Below are positions 1 to 8,026 of a stretch of 64,000 bases of DNA, one piece after another (position 1 is the first letter of the stretch; each line of letters opens with the position of its first letter). This DNA comes from Alteribacillus sp041949975 (GTDB taxonomy: Bacteria; Bacillota; Bacilli; Bacillales; Marinococcaceae): positions 1 to 64,000 of the forward strand of contig NZ_JBHFQG010000003.1 in assembly GCF_041949975.1 (NCBI RefSeq). The letters run 5' to 3'. Made by a program: the position numbers and the translations under genes. Below the pieces are notes generated by a model. That model was not told the DNA's origin, did no database searches, and worked only from the letters and a program-made list of their open reading frames with translations.

Positions 1-147
1 ATCAAAAAACAGCTGATCATCCAACGCGTCAATCATCCCGCTTACAATGCGGGCGACATGATCTTCGGGAATTAAATCCGAAAAATCCATAGGAAGATAC
101 AGCTGATTCATGGTATACTCTTGGAAAGTGACCTTTTGGTTACTCAT
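1..147 (-). mobile_element. IS1182-type transposase, N-terminal part (cut by window edge)
   Basis: This is the first 49 codons of a transposase gene read on the minus strand; it runs off the left edge of the window. The translation begins MSNQKVTFQEYTMNQ and continues with LPMDFSDLIPEDH and VARIVSGMID, which is the typical N-terminus of IS1182-family DDE transposases. The start is the ATG at 147. The rest of the element lies outside the window, so completeness cannot be judged. A hairpin with a T-run lies directly upstream (148-214). Confidence 0.75.
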
Positions 148-214
148 AAAAAAATCGCCTTCTTTCGTTAATGGGTTGTGGTGACTTCATTATACCGAAA
201 GAGGCGATTTTTTT
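148..214. terminator. Hairpin just upstream of the transposase start
   Basis: AAAAAAATCGCCT and the near-complement AGGCGATTTTTTT face each other across about 40 bases. The structure could end transcription on either strand. Placed directly before a transposase start, it could shield the transposase from read-through of outside transcription, as seen in many insertion sequences. The protective role is inference. Confidence 0.5.
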
Positions 215-230
215 GTATGTTAAATAGGAA

Positions 231-281
231 AAAGGGGCTGTCAAAAGGTCATTTTTTCATAACCTTTTGATACAGCCTCCA
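231..281. repeat. GGCTGTC..AAAAGG palindrome (IS end or terminator)
   Basis: GGCTGTCAAAAGGT is followed after about 12 bases by ACCTTTTGATACAGCC, an imperfect stem with an A/T-rich loop. A similar hairpin (GGGCTGTCTCAAAAGTC / GACTTTTGAG..GCCC) lies at 57393-57444 behind the KamA-like gene, so the sequence recurs in the genome. It may be the outer end of the adjacent insertion sequence, or a terminator hairpin next to which the element inserted. Confidence 0.45.
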
Positions 282-337
282 ATTTATTCCAATACGAAAT
301 AATAGGCTATTTTTAACATACTTTGTTTTCCCAACCG

Positions 338-433
338 TAGTTGAAATACACTTCGTTTCCACGGGCAACGCTTCAGCCTGCGAGGTCTTCAGCCGTTGCT
401 GTTCCCGCAGGGAGTCTACGTGTATTTCAACTA
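338..433. repeat. 96-bp inverted-repeat-bounded intergenic element
   Basis: The stretch is bounded by perfect 14-bp inverted repeats, TAGTTGAAATACAC at 338-351 and GTGTATTTCAACTA at 420-433. It contains CCACGGGCAACGCTTCAGCC and TTCAGCCGTTGCTGTTCCCG, which are partly complementary. Very similar palindromic units are widespread between genes in Bacillaceae genomes (recalled, not searched). It carries no reading frame of its own. Together with the flanking hairpins it accounts for the gene-free stretch 148-590. Confidence 0.6.
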
Positions 434-590
434 TAAATTTACGCTTTAAAAACAACACTCTTTTAAAAAGCAGCCCCAATAATAAAAAGAAACCGCTCCT
501 CAACAAAAATAACCACAGAGTAAAATCGAAAAAAAGAGGCTATCCCTAGGGTGAAAAAACCCTTTTGAACTGCCCCCTTTTCTTAAATAG

Positions 591-1799
591 TTACGGCGTA
601 TAATCAACGCCTTCCGTATAATTGTTGTTCGCATTCCATAATAGGAACTCATCAATACCCTGCTCATTTAACGCCCTGATTTGATCTTCCACTTCTTCTA
701 CGCCGTATGGTTTATAATTCCCTGATCCCAGCCAGCTGGCGGTGAAATCCTGGATCCACGGCCTGGATTCAGGCGGCTCCTGAAGGCTGTCTAAAATTTC
801 GTTTTCGACTTTAGCATATTCTTTCGTTAGCTCATATGGATGAAGATCTGGTTTGTCAATACCAAAATACGGTGTCCAATGACTTGGATAAATCATAGAA
901 GAAATAATATCTACATTATCCGAAATTTTAGAGAAGTTCTGTCCTATCCCTGGTGCCTGTTCAAGAGTTGCCGAATAGCCGAAAATATCAACGGAAACAT
1001 CGACATCAAATTCTTTTTGCAGCTCTTCTCTTGCATATTCTACAAATTTGGTAACAGCTATTACACGCTGCTGAACGTTATTTCCTTCTTTTCCAAAGTC
1101 TCCTCTAGAGTACTCCAGGTCCTCATCGCGCTTTTCAAAACCTTCTGGAAAACGGACATAATCAAATTGGATTTCTTTAAACCCAAGCTTTGCCGCTTCT
1201 TTGGCGATCTTCACGTTATAGTCCCACACATCTTTCACATATGGATTGACAAATGATTCTCCGCTTCCATTTTTCCAGACATCTCCATTATTTTTAAACG
1301 ACCACTCTGGTTTTTGTTCCGCTAAAACAGTATCTTTAAAAACGACAATTCGTGCAATTGGATAAACATCGTGCTCTTCTAAAGTATCCATCATTTCATT
1401 CGGATCACTAATCATGTTTTTCCCTATATCAGGCAGATCGACTTCATCCTTCGGGTCGAAGGTAAGATTGCCGTAGTCATCTTTAATATCAATAACCATT
1501 GCATTTAGATCTGTCGAGTCTGTTAGATCAAGCAAATTCTGAAATCGTTCGCCTCCAGCAGAATGACCGGTAACATAAATACCCCGCACTCCATCTTCAG
1601 GATAAGTAAAATCATGCCCGCTGTCATAATAAAATCGTGACATATTTTCTTCTAATTCTTTATTGACCGCATCATATGTCTTTTTATGTTTATGGTATGT
1701 AATGGTTTTATGCTCTTCCCCCTGCGTATCATAAGTTAGAAATAATCCTCCAGCAGCAACAACACATGCAGCCCCGCACGCAATCAAGAATTTTTTCAT
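591..1799 (-). CDS. Putative glycoside hydrolase, DUF4015 family (membrane-anchored or secreted)
   Basis: A protein of 402 residues that begins MKKFLIACGAACVVAAGG, a hydrophobic signal or anchor segment (about residues 3-22), followed by a charged linker. The body has the markers of the DUF4015/COG1306 putative glycosyl hydrolase family: GVRGIYVTGHSAGG, VIDIKDDYGNLTFD, VYPIARIVVFKD and KEIQFDYVRFPEG, all consistent with a TIM-barrel. The ATG at 1799 is preferred over the upstream in-frame ATG at 1874 because the signal peptide starts there and a G-rich ribosome site (GAGAGGGCTGGGG) precedes it. Substrate is unknown; action on a cell-surface or external polysaccharide is inferred from the signal. 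It stands alone, divergent from the UbiD-type gene. Confidence 0.75.
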   Translation of the reverse strand: MKKFLIACGAACVVAAGGLFLTYDTQGEEHKTITYHKHKKTYDAVNKELEENMSRFYYDSGHDFTYPEDGVRGIYVTGHSAGGERFQNLLDLTDSTDLNAMVIDIKDDYGNLTFDPKDEVDLPDIGKNMISDPNEMMDTLEEHDVYPIARIVVFKDTVLAEQKPEWSFKNNGDVWKNGSGESFVNPYVKDVWDYNVKIAKEAAKLGFKEIQFDYVRFPEGFEKRDEDLEYSRGDFGKEGNNVQQRVIAVTKFVEYAREELQKEFDVDVSVDIFGYSATLEQAPGIGQNFSKISDNVDIISSMIYPSHWTPYFGIDKPDLHPYELTKEYAKVENEILDSLQEPPESRPWIQDFTASWLGSGNYKPYGVEEVEDQIRALNEQGIDEFLLWNANNNYTEGVDYTP

Positions 1800-2090
1800 T
1801 TTCCCCAGCCCTCTCTTACAATAATCTCTATAAATTTCGTTTCTTCCCGCCCCGAAAAACTCATCATTTTTCATAATTTTTTACATCTGTGTATTCTGTT
1901 TGTAATCTTCTCGTATTAATTATACATATAATAACAATTTTCACCAATAGTTCCAGCGTAAAAAATGGAAAGTTTTTTAAGTTCCTACTATATTCCTGCT
2001 TTCTTCACACCTTATTCATATACTTTGACATTCAAATTCTTTATACTTTACCTATGTTCCTATATTTGAGCAGAATTGGAGGGAATGTTT

Positions 2091-3854
2091 GTGCACCACA
2101 ACTTGCGTTCATTTATAAAACAATTAAAAAAAGAAAAAGAAATTGTGGAAATAAAAACGGAAACCGATCCTTATCTAGAGATCCCGGAAATACATAGAAG
2201 AGTCATTGATGAACAAGGTCCCGCCCTTTTGTTTACAAACGTAAAAGGATCGAAAACCCCAGTTGTCACAAATTTATTTGGGACTTCCCGCCGGGTCGAT
2301 ATGGCGTTTGGGCCAAAACCCGAAGCTTTTGTCAAACAAGCAGTAGGTGCGATAGATACACTTGTGCCGCCAACCCCTACATCAATGTGGAAGGAAAAGA
2401 GTCTTTTTAAACAGCTTATGCGGATGGGAATAAAAAATCTCCCTAAAAGCAAATCTCCTGTACGACAAATTGAAACAGAATCCTTCAGTATGAAAGACCT
2501 TCCAGCTCTGACTACCTGGCATCATGACAGCAATCCATTCGTCACACTGCCGCTCGTTTACACAGAGCTCCCAGAAGAAAACGAGCATAACCTGGGCATG
2601 TACCGTATTGAAATAAAAGAGCCAAAAAAAACAGGTATGCATTGGCAGATTCATAAAGGCGGCGGATTTCACCACCATGTTGCCGAAGAAAAAAATGAAG
2701 CTCTGCCTGTCACACTGTTTATCGGAGGACCGCCGGCATTAATTGTATCTGCTATCGCTCCTCTTCCTGAAGCTGTTCCTGAGCTTTTATTTGGCTCGCT
2801 GCTTCTTGATAACAAGCTTCCAATGACAGAGGTGCCAGACCATCCTCACCGGCTGCTTGCAGAAGCAGAATTTGCTTTTGGAGGAGAAGTACCGCCGCAT
2901 ATCCGCGAACCGGAAGGTCCATTCGGAGATCATTACGGCTACTATTCGCTTGCCCATGACTTCCCCGTCTTTCAAGTGCGGAAAATGTGGAGAAGAAAAG
3001 ATGCCATTTATCCGGCAACCATTGTAGGAAAGCCTCGTCAGGAAGATTATTTTATCGGTGAATATTTACAGCGCTTGATGAGCCCTATTTTTCCTGTCGT
3101 CATGAATGGGGTAAAAGATCTGTGGACCTATGGAGAAACTGGTTTTCATTCGCTCGCAGGAGCCGTTGTCCGTGAATCTTATTATAAAGAAGGGCTCGCT
3201 CATGCTTTGCGGATTTTGGGGGAAGGACAGCTGACATTAACGAAATTCTTAATGGTAACCGACAAACCAGTGGAGCTTGCTCATTTTAAAGAATTAATAG
3301 AAGCTGTGCTCGAACGCTTTCGGCCTGAGCGTGATCTGCTCATCTTAAATGATACGTCGATGGATACACTCGATTACACCGGCCGCTCATTTAATGTCGG
3401 TTCTAAAGCCATTATGACAGGGCTTGGAGAACCTTTCAGAGAATTAAGCCGTCAATATAGAGGAGGAGACATTCCCGGTATTACGAAAGTGAAGCCTTTT
3501 GCCGGCGGCTGCCTGGTTATTTCCGGAGCATCGTATGAAGAGGATGAAAACCTGGCCTCTCATCTGCTTGAAGCCGCAAAAGAGCAGCTCGCTGACTGGC
3601 AGATGGTGTTTTTGGTCGATGATGCGGATATTGCTCATTCGCAAAGCACTTTCTTATGGACCACTTTCACCCGCTTTGACCCCTCTTATGACTTGTATGC
3701 AGAAGCTGATATTTTAAGAAACAACATTCGTTATAAAGGGCCAATCATCATCGATGCGAGAATGAAACCTTTCTATCCGGATGAAGTAGAACCGCGCGAG
3801 GACATCGTAAAAAAAGTAGATGAAAGATGGAAAGAATACCGCATTAAAATGTAA
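2091..3854 (+). CDS. UbiD-family prenylated-FMN-dependent decarboxylase
   Basis: A protein of 587 residues of the UbiD (de)carboxylase family, which uses prenylated FMN to decarboxylate aromatic or alpha,beta-unsaturated acids. The family signature is clear: MHWQIHKGGGFHHHV, FIGGPPALIVSAIAPLP and the catalytic Arg-Glu-Glu region IREPEGPFGDHYGYY. The GTG at 2091 is chosen because GGAGG at 2078-2082 sits 8 bases ahead of it; the ATG at 2085 touches the ribosome site and a TTG at 2076 overlaps it. At 587 residues it is longer than BsdC/YclC-type enzymes (about 475) and nearer to the long menaquinone (futalosine pathway) decarboxylases, so a menaquinone role is possible but unproven. No UbiX partner (the prenyltransferase making prFMN) is in the window. 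Confidence 0.85.
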   Translation: MHHNLRSFIKQLKKEKEIVEIKTETDPYLEIPEIHRRVIDEQGPALLFTNVKGSKTPVVTNLFGTSRRVDMAFGPKPEAFVKQAVGAIDTLVPPTPTSMWKEKSLFKQLMRMGIKNLPKSKSPVRQIETESFSMKDLPALTTWHHDSNPFVTLPLVYTELPEENEHNLGMYRIEIKEPKKTGMHWQIHKGGGFHHHVAEEKNEALPVTLFIGGPPALIVSAIAPLPEAVPELLFGSLLLDNKLPMTEVPDHPHRLLAEAEFAFGGEVPPHIREPEGPFGDHYGYYSLAHDFPVFQVRKMWRRKDAIYPATIVGKPRQEDYFIGEYLQRLMSPIFPVVMNGVKDLWTYGETGFHSLAGAVVRESYYKEGLAHALRILGEGQLTLTKFLMVTDKPVELAHFKELIEAVLERFRPERDLLILNDTSMDTLDYTGRSFNVGSKAIMTGLGEPFRELSRQYRGGDIPGITKVKPFAGGCLVISGASYEEDENLASHLLEAAKEQLADWQMVFLVDDADIAHSQSTFLWTTFTRFDPSYDLYAEADILRNNIRYKGPIIIDARMKPFYPDEVEPREDIVKKVDERWKEYRIKM

Positions 3855-3945
3855 ATGCAGACAAATATTCCTCTTGCTTTTCATAGATTGAATCGTTATA
3901 ATAGTGGGAATATATTCAGATAACGAAAGTGCAGGAGGGATGATA

Positions 3946-4488
3946 ATGAGACGCGTGACATTAGAACAAATATTTGAGCATCCTATTACGCAAAAATACG
4001 TAAAACGAGCAGGACTTGCTCATGCTATAGCTACCTCTTATCATGCTTTCCGGCTTGCGAAGCAAAAAGGAGTAAATCCAGAGCTTGCTGTAAAAGCTGC
4101 GTTTTTGCATGATATGGGACACTACACATGGTATCGTAATGGCGAATGGGATTTTGAGCTTTATAAAGAAAACGATATACATGCCATTAAAGGAGCCGAA
4201 CGTGCTCACAAGTTATTGGTCCGGCTGGGAGAAGACCGGAAAAATGCAAAAGAAATTGCACTGGCCGTGCTTTTGCATACCGATTCTTATTTGCCAAAAG
4301 GAGAGCTCTACCGCAATAAACTGCAGCAAATCGTTGCAATGGCAGATGAAATGGATGAAGAGCCTTCCGGCAAGCATCATTACCGAACTATTTCTGACAG
4401 CAGAGCCAGAAAGAAAATTGCACAACTAGATGAAATGATTGATCAGGAATTAGTGGCAGAAACGTATCAGCAAACCAGTGAAGTGTAA
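3946..4488 (+). CDS. HD-domain hydrolase
   Basis: A 180-residue HD-superfamily metal-dependent phosphohydrolase. An early His (AHAIATSYHAFRLA), the HD pair in AAFLHDMGHYTW and a later His-Asp in LLHTDSYLP give the usual metal-binding set. The ATG at 3946 is preferred: GGAGG at 3934-3938 lies 7 bases ahead, whereas the upstream in-frame start at 3904 has no ribosome site. The substrate cannot be read from the sequence; such small HD proteins hydrolyse nucleotides or other phosphate esters. It follows the UbiD-type gene by about 90 bases on the same strand and ends before a hairpin terminator. Confidence 0.7.
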   Translation: MRRVTLEQIFEHPITQKYVKRAGLAHAIATSYHAFRLAKQKGVNPELAVKAAFLHDMGHYTWYRNGEWDFELYKENDIHAIKGAERAHKLLVRLGEDRKNAKEIALAVLLHTDSYLPKGELYRNKLQQIVAMADEMDEEPSGKHHYRTISDSRARKKIAQLDEMIDQELVAETYQQTSEV

Positions 4489-4555
4489 TGAATGAGCATA
4501 ACCATCTGTATCCGGATGGCGGGCTGTCCCGCTCCGGAAAACATATATCTTACGA

Positions 4556-4588
4556 ACGGAAAACCGAATAAAGGGGTTTCCGTTTTTT
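4556..4588 (+). terminator. Rho-independent terminator after the HD gene
   Basis: CGGAAAACC pairs with GGTTTCCG across a short loop and is followed by TTTTTT. Confidence 0.7.
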
Positions 4589-4671
4589 GTGCAGACTTTA
4601 AGTTGGCAGCAGCACATCGGCTGCAGCCATTGTGAAGTGCCTGGTATTCAAATGTTATCAATGCAAGCTTC

Positions 4672-4713
4672 TTTTACTGCAAAACTTGTAAAAACATAAT
4701 TTCCTAAACAATG
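4672..4713 (+). repeat. Remnant of the dispersed DnaA-box repeat (tail only)
   Basis: AACTTGTAAAAACATAATTT followed by CCTAAACAA is identical to the tail of the long repeat copy at 53283-53523. The remainder of the element, including its DnaA box, is missing here. Confidence 0.55.
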
Positions 4714-4750
4714 AAAAAAGAACCTCCGCAATATTTTGCAGAGGTTCCTT
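4714..4750 (-). terminator. Terminator of the beta-hydroxyacid dehydrogenase unit
   Basis: On the minus strand, GAACCTCTGCAAAATATTGC closes with GGAGGTTC and is followed by TTTTTT. Confidence 0.75.
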
Positions 4751-4765
4751 TAAAACGATTTAATG

Positions 4766-5641
4766 TTATTGCTCTTGCTCCTTCACATATTGATAAAGAG
4801 CACTCATATCTTTATCTCCGTATCCCTTGTCCTTGGCTCGCTCTAACATTTGCAGCACATTAGGACCGGCCGATAACGAAACGTCGGACTCACCTGCCAT
4901 TTCTCTTGCCAGCCCAAGATCTTTTAATAGCAGCTGAAGAGCAAAACCTGGTTCATCTTTATTTTGGGAAATGAACTGGCTGTAGTGGCGGTCAAAAATC
5001 TTGCTCTGCCCAAAACCATTGCTTAAAACGTTATAAACTAGATCATGGTCGAGTCCGGATTTTTCCGCTAAATATAAGGTTTCCCCTACTGCCGCTGTGT
5101 GAAGGCCAACCATATACTGATTCAGAAGCTTGACTTTCGTTCCCTGTCCAATCGGCCCGCAATGCGTAATATTTCCTCCAACGACATCAAAGAATTCTTT
5201 TGCTTCCTCGAATACTTCTTCCTTCCCGCCGACCATTATTGCAAGCGTACCGGCTTGCGCCCCGGTCGTGCCCCCGCTTATAGGAGCGTCAAGATAACGG
5301 ACGCCTTTTTCGTACGCAGCACTTTCGATACGTGTATGTAATGATGGCGAAACCGTACTAAAATCAATAATCAAAGAACCTGCATCTGTATACTCGAGCA
5401 CCCCGTTTTCTCCGAGGATGATATGCTCCACGTCGTCCGGCATAGGCAGACATGTCATTACCACATCCACTGCTTTAACAAGCTCTGCCATTTCCAAACC
5501 GGCTTTGCCGCCGAATTTTTCAAATGTTTTTTCTTTTCCTTTCGAACGGTTAAACCCGTATACTTCGTAACCCGCTTTTACAAGGTTTTGTGCCATAGGC
5601 ATTCCCATATTGCCAAGCCCGATAAAGCCCAGCTTTTTCAT
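4766..5641 (-). CDS. NAD(P)-dependent beta-hydroxyacid dehydrogenase (3-hydroxyisobutyrate dehydrogenase family)
   Basis: A 291-residue oxidoreductase that oxidises a beta-hydroxyacid to the semialdehyde. The N-terminal Rossmann motif is KKLGFIGLGNMGMPMAQNL, the substrate-binding signature is DAPISGGTTGAQAGTLAIMV, and the catalytic Lys lies in GTKVKLLNQYMV. Length and motifs are typical of 3-hydroxyisobutyrate / tartronate-semialdehyde / glyoxylate reductases, which cannot be told apart by eye. It starts 12 bases after the YciI-like gene with AAGGAGGCGG as ribosome site, so the two are probably one transcript. Confidence 0.85.
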   Translation of the reverse strand: MKKLGFIGLGNMGMPMAQNLVKAGYEVYGFNRSKGKEKTFEKFGGKAGLEMAELVKAVDVVMTCLPMPDDVEHIILGENGVLEYTDAGSLIIDFSTVSPSLHTRIESAAYEKGVRYLDAPISGGTTGAQAGTLAIMVGGKEEVFEEAKEFFDVVGGNITHCGPIGQGTKVKLLNQYMVGLHTAAVGETLYLAEKSGLDHDLVYNVLSNGFGQSKIFDRHYSQFISQNKDEPGFALQLLLKDLGLAREMAGESDVSLSAGPNVLQMLERAKDKGYGDKDMSALYQYVKEQEQ

Positions 5642-5653
5642 CTTACCGCCTCC

Positions 5654-5926
5654 TTACGACCAATTATCGGAAACCATATTCCACTCGTGAATATCGTAGT
5701 CGCGTGCTCCTTCCATAACAAAAGGATCCTGCTTCACCAATTCCTCTGCTTGTTCGTACGTTTCTGTCCGGTAAATCACAAGACCGCCTGCTCCATCTTC
5801 AAATCGGCCGTATGCCGCAATGTTTCCCTCTTTGTGATGCTTTTGGAGGAATTCAAGGTGAGCCGGACGATGCTTTTGGCTCAGTTCCTGATCTTTCATC
5901 GGTAATAAAGCTGCAAATAGTTTCAT
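5654..5926 (-). CDS. YciI-like protein
   Basis: A 90-residue protein of the YCII-related ferredoxin-like fold. The N-terminal MKLFAALLPMKD, the central HRPAHLEFLQKHHKEG and the Asp-Pro-Phe turn (KQDPFVMEGARDYDIHEWN) are the usual markers. Members are small dimeric proteins of mostly unknown function, some acting as dehalogenase-like lyases. It leads a two-gene unit with the beta-hydroxyacid dehydrogenase. Confidence 0.75.
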   Translation of the reverse strand: MKLFAALLPMKDQELSQKHRPAHLEFLQKHHKEGNIAAYGRFEDGAGGLVIYRTETYEQAEELVKQDPFVMEGARDYDIHEWNMVSDNWS

Positions 5927-6034
5927 ATTTAGTCGTCTCCTTTAAGAAAAATAGATTTATCACCATACAAAATTTGATATAACTCTTGCAAATTCCTGCT
6001 TTCTAGCAAAAATTTTGAAAACTTTCTCGCTTGC

Positions 6035-6420
6035 TTATTCTTTGTGTAGAAAAGTTAATATCAAAAACAATATAAAGCTTATAAAAAGAATAGACCCGCC
6101 AGTGATGTAAAACAAAAGCGTAAACAATTCCGGCAGCTGAATAGGTGCTGCCATGTGCAGCCACATACCTGCTGTTAATCCAATCGAACCGATAATGGCC
6201 GTCCATACATGAATGGCAGCTAATGTGCTTTTCTTTTGATAGAAAATTTTATAGTATACAGCCCAGGCAAATAAACTAAGCCACCGACTACTAAAATAAG
6301 AGCATGAATGGGACGGAAGGCATAGGAACCCGCCTCTACCATGTGAGATCCTAAAACCACCCCCGCCACTGAAAATATCGCAGAACACTTTAAAACACCT
6401 GACTGTAATTGTTTTTCAAT
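6035..6420 (-). pseudogene. Small polytopic membrane protein, frameshifted
   Basis: The N-terminal half (EKQLQSGVLKCSAIFSVAG, then VLGSHMVEAGSYAFRPIHAL) and the C-terminal half (SLFAWAVYYKIFYQKKST to the end) read as one continuous four-helix membrane protein, but in two different frames. The break falls near 6276-6284. No ATG, GTG or TTG fits the upstream frame; an AAGGGGTGAG ribosome site stands 6 bases before an ATT codon at 6420, giving either an ATT start or a lost start. Family not recognised. A sequencing error cannot be excluded. Confidence 0.55.
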
Positions 6421-6623
6421 TTGTTTCTCACCCCTTATCCACTTTATAATCGCTTTCTGGAATTGATTATACTAGCTCTTGAATGCTGCAAAAGAAACAA
6501 TTTTCTGAACAATACAATTTCCTTATGAACAGGTGCTTTGCCAAGTCCTCCTGCACTTGCTGCAGATGGGTATATCCTGCTGGCAAAGAAGTAATACACC
6601 CCTTCCCCAGCAGTTTTCGCCCA

Positions 6624-7646
6624 TTAAGAACGATTGCGGTCTGCAACTTTCACCAGCTGCTTTCCAATATTCTCCCCTCGGAACAAACCAATAAAGGCAG
6701 AAGGAATTTGGTGGAAGCCTTCTACAATATTCTCTTCATAAGTGAGCTTGCCTTCCCGGAGCCATCGGCCAAGATCTCTGGCTCCTTCTTTATATTGACT
6801 GCTGTAATCTCCTATTAAAAATCCTTTTACAAGAGCACGAGTTTTAATTAATTGAGGCTGGATACGCGGACCTAAATCAGGTTCTGTATTATTGTAAGAA
6901 GAAATAGCTCCGCATACCGGCATGCGGGCGAATGTATTAAATTGGCTGATCACGGCATCTGAAATCTCCCCGCCCACGTTATCAAAATAAACATCGACTC
7001 CTTCTGGGCATGCTTGTTTCAATGCTGATTTTATACTGTTTTCTGTCTTATAATTAATTGCTTCATCAAAGCCAAGCTGCTCTTTTAAATAGGCAATCTT
7101 TTCGTTGGTGCCAGCAATGCCAACAACCCGGGCGCCTTTAATCTTTGCAATTTGACCGGCTGTGGAACCAACCGCGCCAGCAGCCCCTGAAACGACGACT
7201 GTCTCCCCTTCCTTTGGCTGACCGATGTCTAAAAGCCCAAAATAAGCAGTCAGCCCCGGCATGCCAAGTATCCCCAGGTGCGTACTGATTGGAGCCGCAT
7301 CTGGGTCAATGCTGCGGATTTCATTAGATCGGGCTGTCGAGAATTCCTGCCAGCCAAGATGTCCAATGACAATATCTCCTTCGTTGAATTCATCTGCTTT
7401 TGATTGGATGACTTCGCCGATTACTCCGCCAGTTATTACTTCTCCTAACGGAAAAGGGGTGACATAAGATTTTCCCTCTCTCATCCGTCCTCTCATATAA
7501 GGATCCACAGAAACATACAACGTACGGACTAATACCTCGTTTTTCTCCGGTTCAGGTATATCCGTCTGTTTGAATTCAAAAGTGTCCATATTAGGTATGC
7601 CTTGCGGACGTTTTGCAAGAATGATTTGTTCGTTTTTACGCGTCAT
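6624..7646 (-). CDS. yfmJ: Zinc-independent medium-chain NADP-dependent oxidoreductase (YfmJ/CurA type)
   Basis: A 340-residue enzyme of the leukotriene-B4-dehydrogenase/CurA branch of the MDR superfamily, which reduces alpha,beta-unsaturated carbonyls with NADPH. It starts MTRKNEQIILAKRPQG and has the substrate loop VSVDPYMRGRM, then GLTAYFGLLDIGQPKEGET and the cofactor motif SGAAGAVGSTAGQIAK. No catalytic zinc ligands are present, as expected for this branch. Length equals that of B. subtilis YfmJ as recalled. It is monocistronic, with the riboswitch-antiporter unit divergent from it. Confidence 0.8.
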   Translation of the reverse strand: MTRKNEQIILAKRPQGIPNMDTFEFKQTDIPEPEKNEVLVRTLYVSVDPYMRGRMREGKSYVTPFPLGEVITGGVIGEVIQSKADEFNEGDIVIGHLGWQEFSTARSNEIRSIDPDAAPISTHLGILGMPGLTAYFGLLDIGQPKEGETVVVSGAAGAVGSTAGQIAKIKGARVVGIAGTNEKIAYLKEQLGFDEAINYKTENSIKSALKQACPEGVDVYFDNVGGEISDAVISQFNTFARMPVCGAISSYNNTEPDLGPRIQPQLIKTRALVKGFLIGDYSSQYKEGARDLGRWLREGKLTYEENIVEGFHQIPSAFIGLFRGENIGKQLVKVADRNRS

Positions 7647-7741
7647 GCTAAGCTCTCCTTTTTTTCAATTTTGACCGTACTACTTCACTATAACAGCTGT
7701 TTACTGAATATTCCAAACATAAAGCTTTTGCTTTTTTCTGC

Positions 7742-7770
7742 TTGACCAATATATAACCTCATGATAAAAT
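7742..7770 (+). promoter_or_regulatory. Promoter of the riboswitch-antiporter transcript
   Basis: TTGACC at 7742-7747 and TAAAAT at 7765-7770 are separated by exactly 17 bp. The start of transcription would fall just before the conserved 5' strand of the riboswitch at 7780. Confidence 0.65.
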
Positions 7771-7779
7771 TTTAGAGAA

Positions 7780-7940
7780 AAAAAGGGGAGTAGCGTCCGA
7801 TAGGATAAACGAATCGTCATGACAGCGTCTCGTAACGCTCGGTTCGTTTGGCTTTACGCGAGATAAAGCACGCAAGACCTTTTTATGAGAACCTTGCTAT
7901 GTCTTTTTAGCAGGATTGTCATAAAAAGGTCTTTTTTTGT
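7780..7940 (+). ncRNA. yybP-ykoY manganese riboswitch with terminator platform
   Basis: The leader begins with AAAAGGGGAGTAGCGTC and closes with GCAAGACCTTTTT, the two conserved strands of the yybP-ykoY aptamer; CATGACAG lies between them. The closing CCTTTTT is also the 5' arm of a terminator whose 3' arm TCATAAAAAGGTC is followed by TTTTTTT (to about 7939). The arrangement is the known ON switch: Mn2+ stabilises the aptamer and frees the terminator arm. The gene downstream is a cation antiporter, a classical target class. Confidence 0.85.
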
Positions 7941-8026
7941 GCGCTGGCCAGCGTTACTGCAGTTACGTATTTCTCAAATAAAAAAAGTTTCATTTAAATG
8001 GGCATGTAAATAAAGGAGAGATGGTT

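Noticed and set aside
249..506. Minus-strand frame of 85 codons across the palindromic element
   Set aside because: It runs through inverted repeats, has no recognisable domain and no ribosome site.
2171..2452. Minus-strand frames within the UbiD-type gene
   Set aside because: Shadow frames of a clearly conserved gene without ribosome sites.
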